Part shown: piece after piece, positions 43,183-43,405 of the stretch | Layout of the letters: every line of letters starts with the position of its first letter | Position numbering within the stretch: the first letter of the stretch is position 1 | Assembly: GCA_002081555.1 (NCBI GenBank) | Contig: KV920975.1 | Span: 1-43,405, forward strand | Origin: Protostelium mycophagum | Lineage: Eukaryota; Evosea; Variosea; Protosteliida; Protosteliaceae | Direction of reading: 5' to 3' | Length of the DNA: 43,405 nucleotides | Position numbers and translations under genes: made by a program | Notes under the pieces: generated by a model | Told to the model about the DNA's origin: nothing | What the model saw: the letters and a program-made list of their open reading frames with translations, nothing else | The model's database searches: none

Positions 43183-43322
43183 GATATTGTGCTCTGGTGA
43201 TGGTTTTGTATCTTCCAAATTCCTGAATGTTTGACGGTAAGGATTACGGTAATAACCGTGTCCTTACCGTAGAAAAATACAGAAAGTACAAAGATACAAA
43301 ACCGAAGCCAGGGCATAATATC
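43183..43322. mobile_element. Second MITE-like foldback element
   Basis: The left arm (GATATTGTGCTCTGG ... GGTTTTGTATCTT, 43183-43214) is the imperfect reverse complement of the right arm (AAGATACAAAACC ... AGGGCATAATATC, 43291-43322). Inside is a tighter palindrome, ACGGTAAGGATTACGGT at 43234-43250 against AACCGTGTCCTTACCGT at 43254-43270. The element is about 140 bp with no coding capacity. The arms differ from those of the 33440 element, so this is a separate family, though both have CGGTAA/TTACCG cores. Confidence 0.75.
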
Positions 43323-43405
43323 AGCAGAAAATGAGATGAACAGATTACAATAGGAGATTTATCGATCATCTCATTATGGTATTCACTCCTCTTGAAGTCC
43401 TGCAA

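Larger units (their letters stand above)
42671..43405. other. Gene-free right edge, mostly repeats
   Basis: After the flavoprotein stop codon this stretch holds the tandem repeat (42684-42940) and a foldback element (43183-43322), listed separately. In between, 42941-43182 is AT-rich with short ORFs that resemble no family. Confidence 0.5.

Overview
This is nuclear DNA from a free-living unicellular eukaryote. Genes are packed tightly on both strands. Most are split by many very short introns (commonly 37-50 nt, GT-AG), usually with a CTGAC/CTAAC-like branch point a few bases before the 3' AG. All three standard stop codons are used. The gene content (an LRR plus tandem IPT/TIG cell-surface protein, cofilin, alternative oxidase, plant/fungus-like glutamate decarboxylase and two ciliary genes) best fits an amoebozoan that can make a flagellum, for example a variosean protostelid such as Planoprotostelium. 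That placement is inference; no rRNA or other marker is present.

Left part (1-13400): a foldback-element relic; a glutamate decarboxylase gene (+) with a duplicated 5' end and a broken 3' end; a tandem-repeat promoter and cyclophilin A (+); then, on the minus strand, a NOPCHAP1-like protein, a 14-exon long-chain acyl-CoA synthetase and frataxin. A possible gene relic follows, then a VIT/VWA-domain protein (+) and a small unresolved minus-strand gene.

Middle part (13400-29100): on the minus strand lie alternative oxidase, a four-TM DUF2254-like membrane protein (the 100-N assembly gap falls inside one of its introns), the splicing factor CWC22, cofilin, a 67-residue membrane protein and an AHI1/jouberin homologue. 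ZMYND10, the axonemal-dynein assembly factor, is transcribed divergently from AHI1 across only 85 bp, so two genes for building cilia share one promoter region.

Right part (29100-43405): a 25-exon cell-surface protein (signal peptide, LRRs, about ten IPT/TIG repeats, one TM segment, short basic tail), with a foldback element inside one intron; a convergent 22-exon SPRY protein of no recognised family; a small protein with 12 cysteines; a PNPOx-like plus ferredoxin-reductase-like flavoprotein; a 3-copy tandem repeat; and a second foldback element.

Exon structures were assembled by hand. For the main genes all exons join in frame, which is the strongest internal check on the models. Intron positions should still be treated as predictions until compared with RNA.
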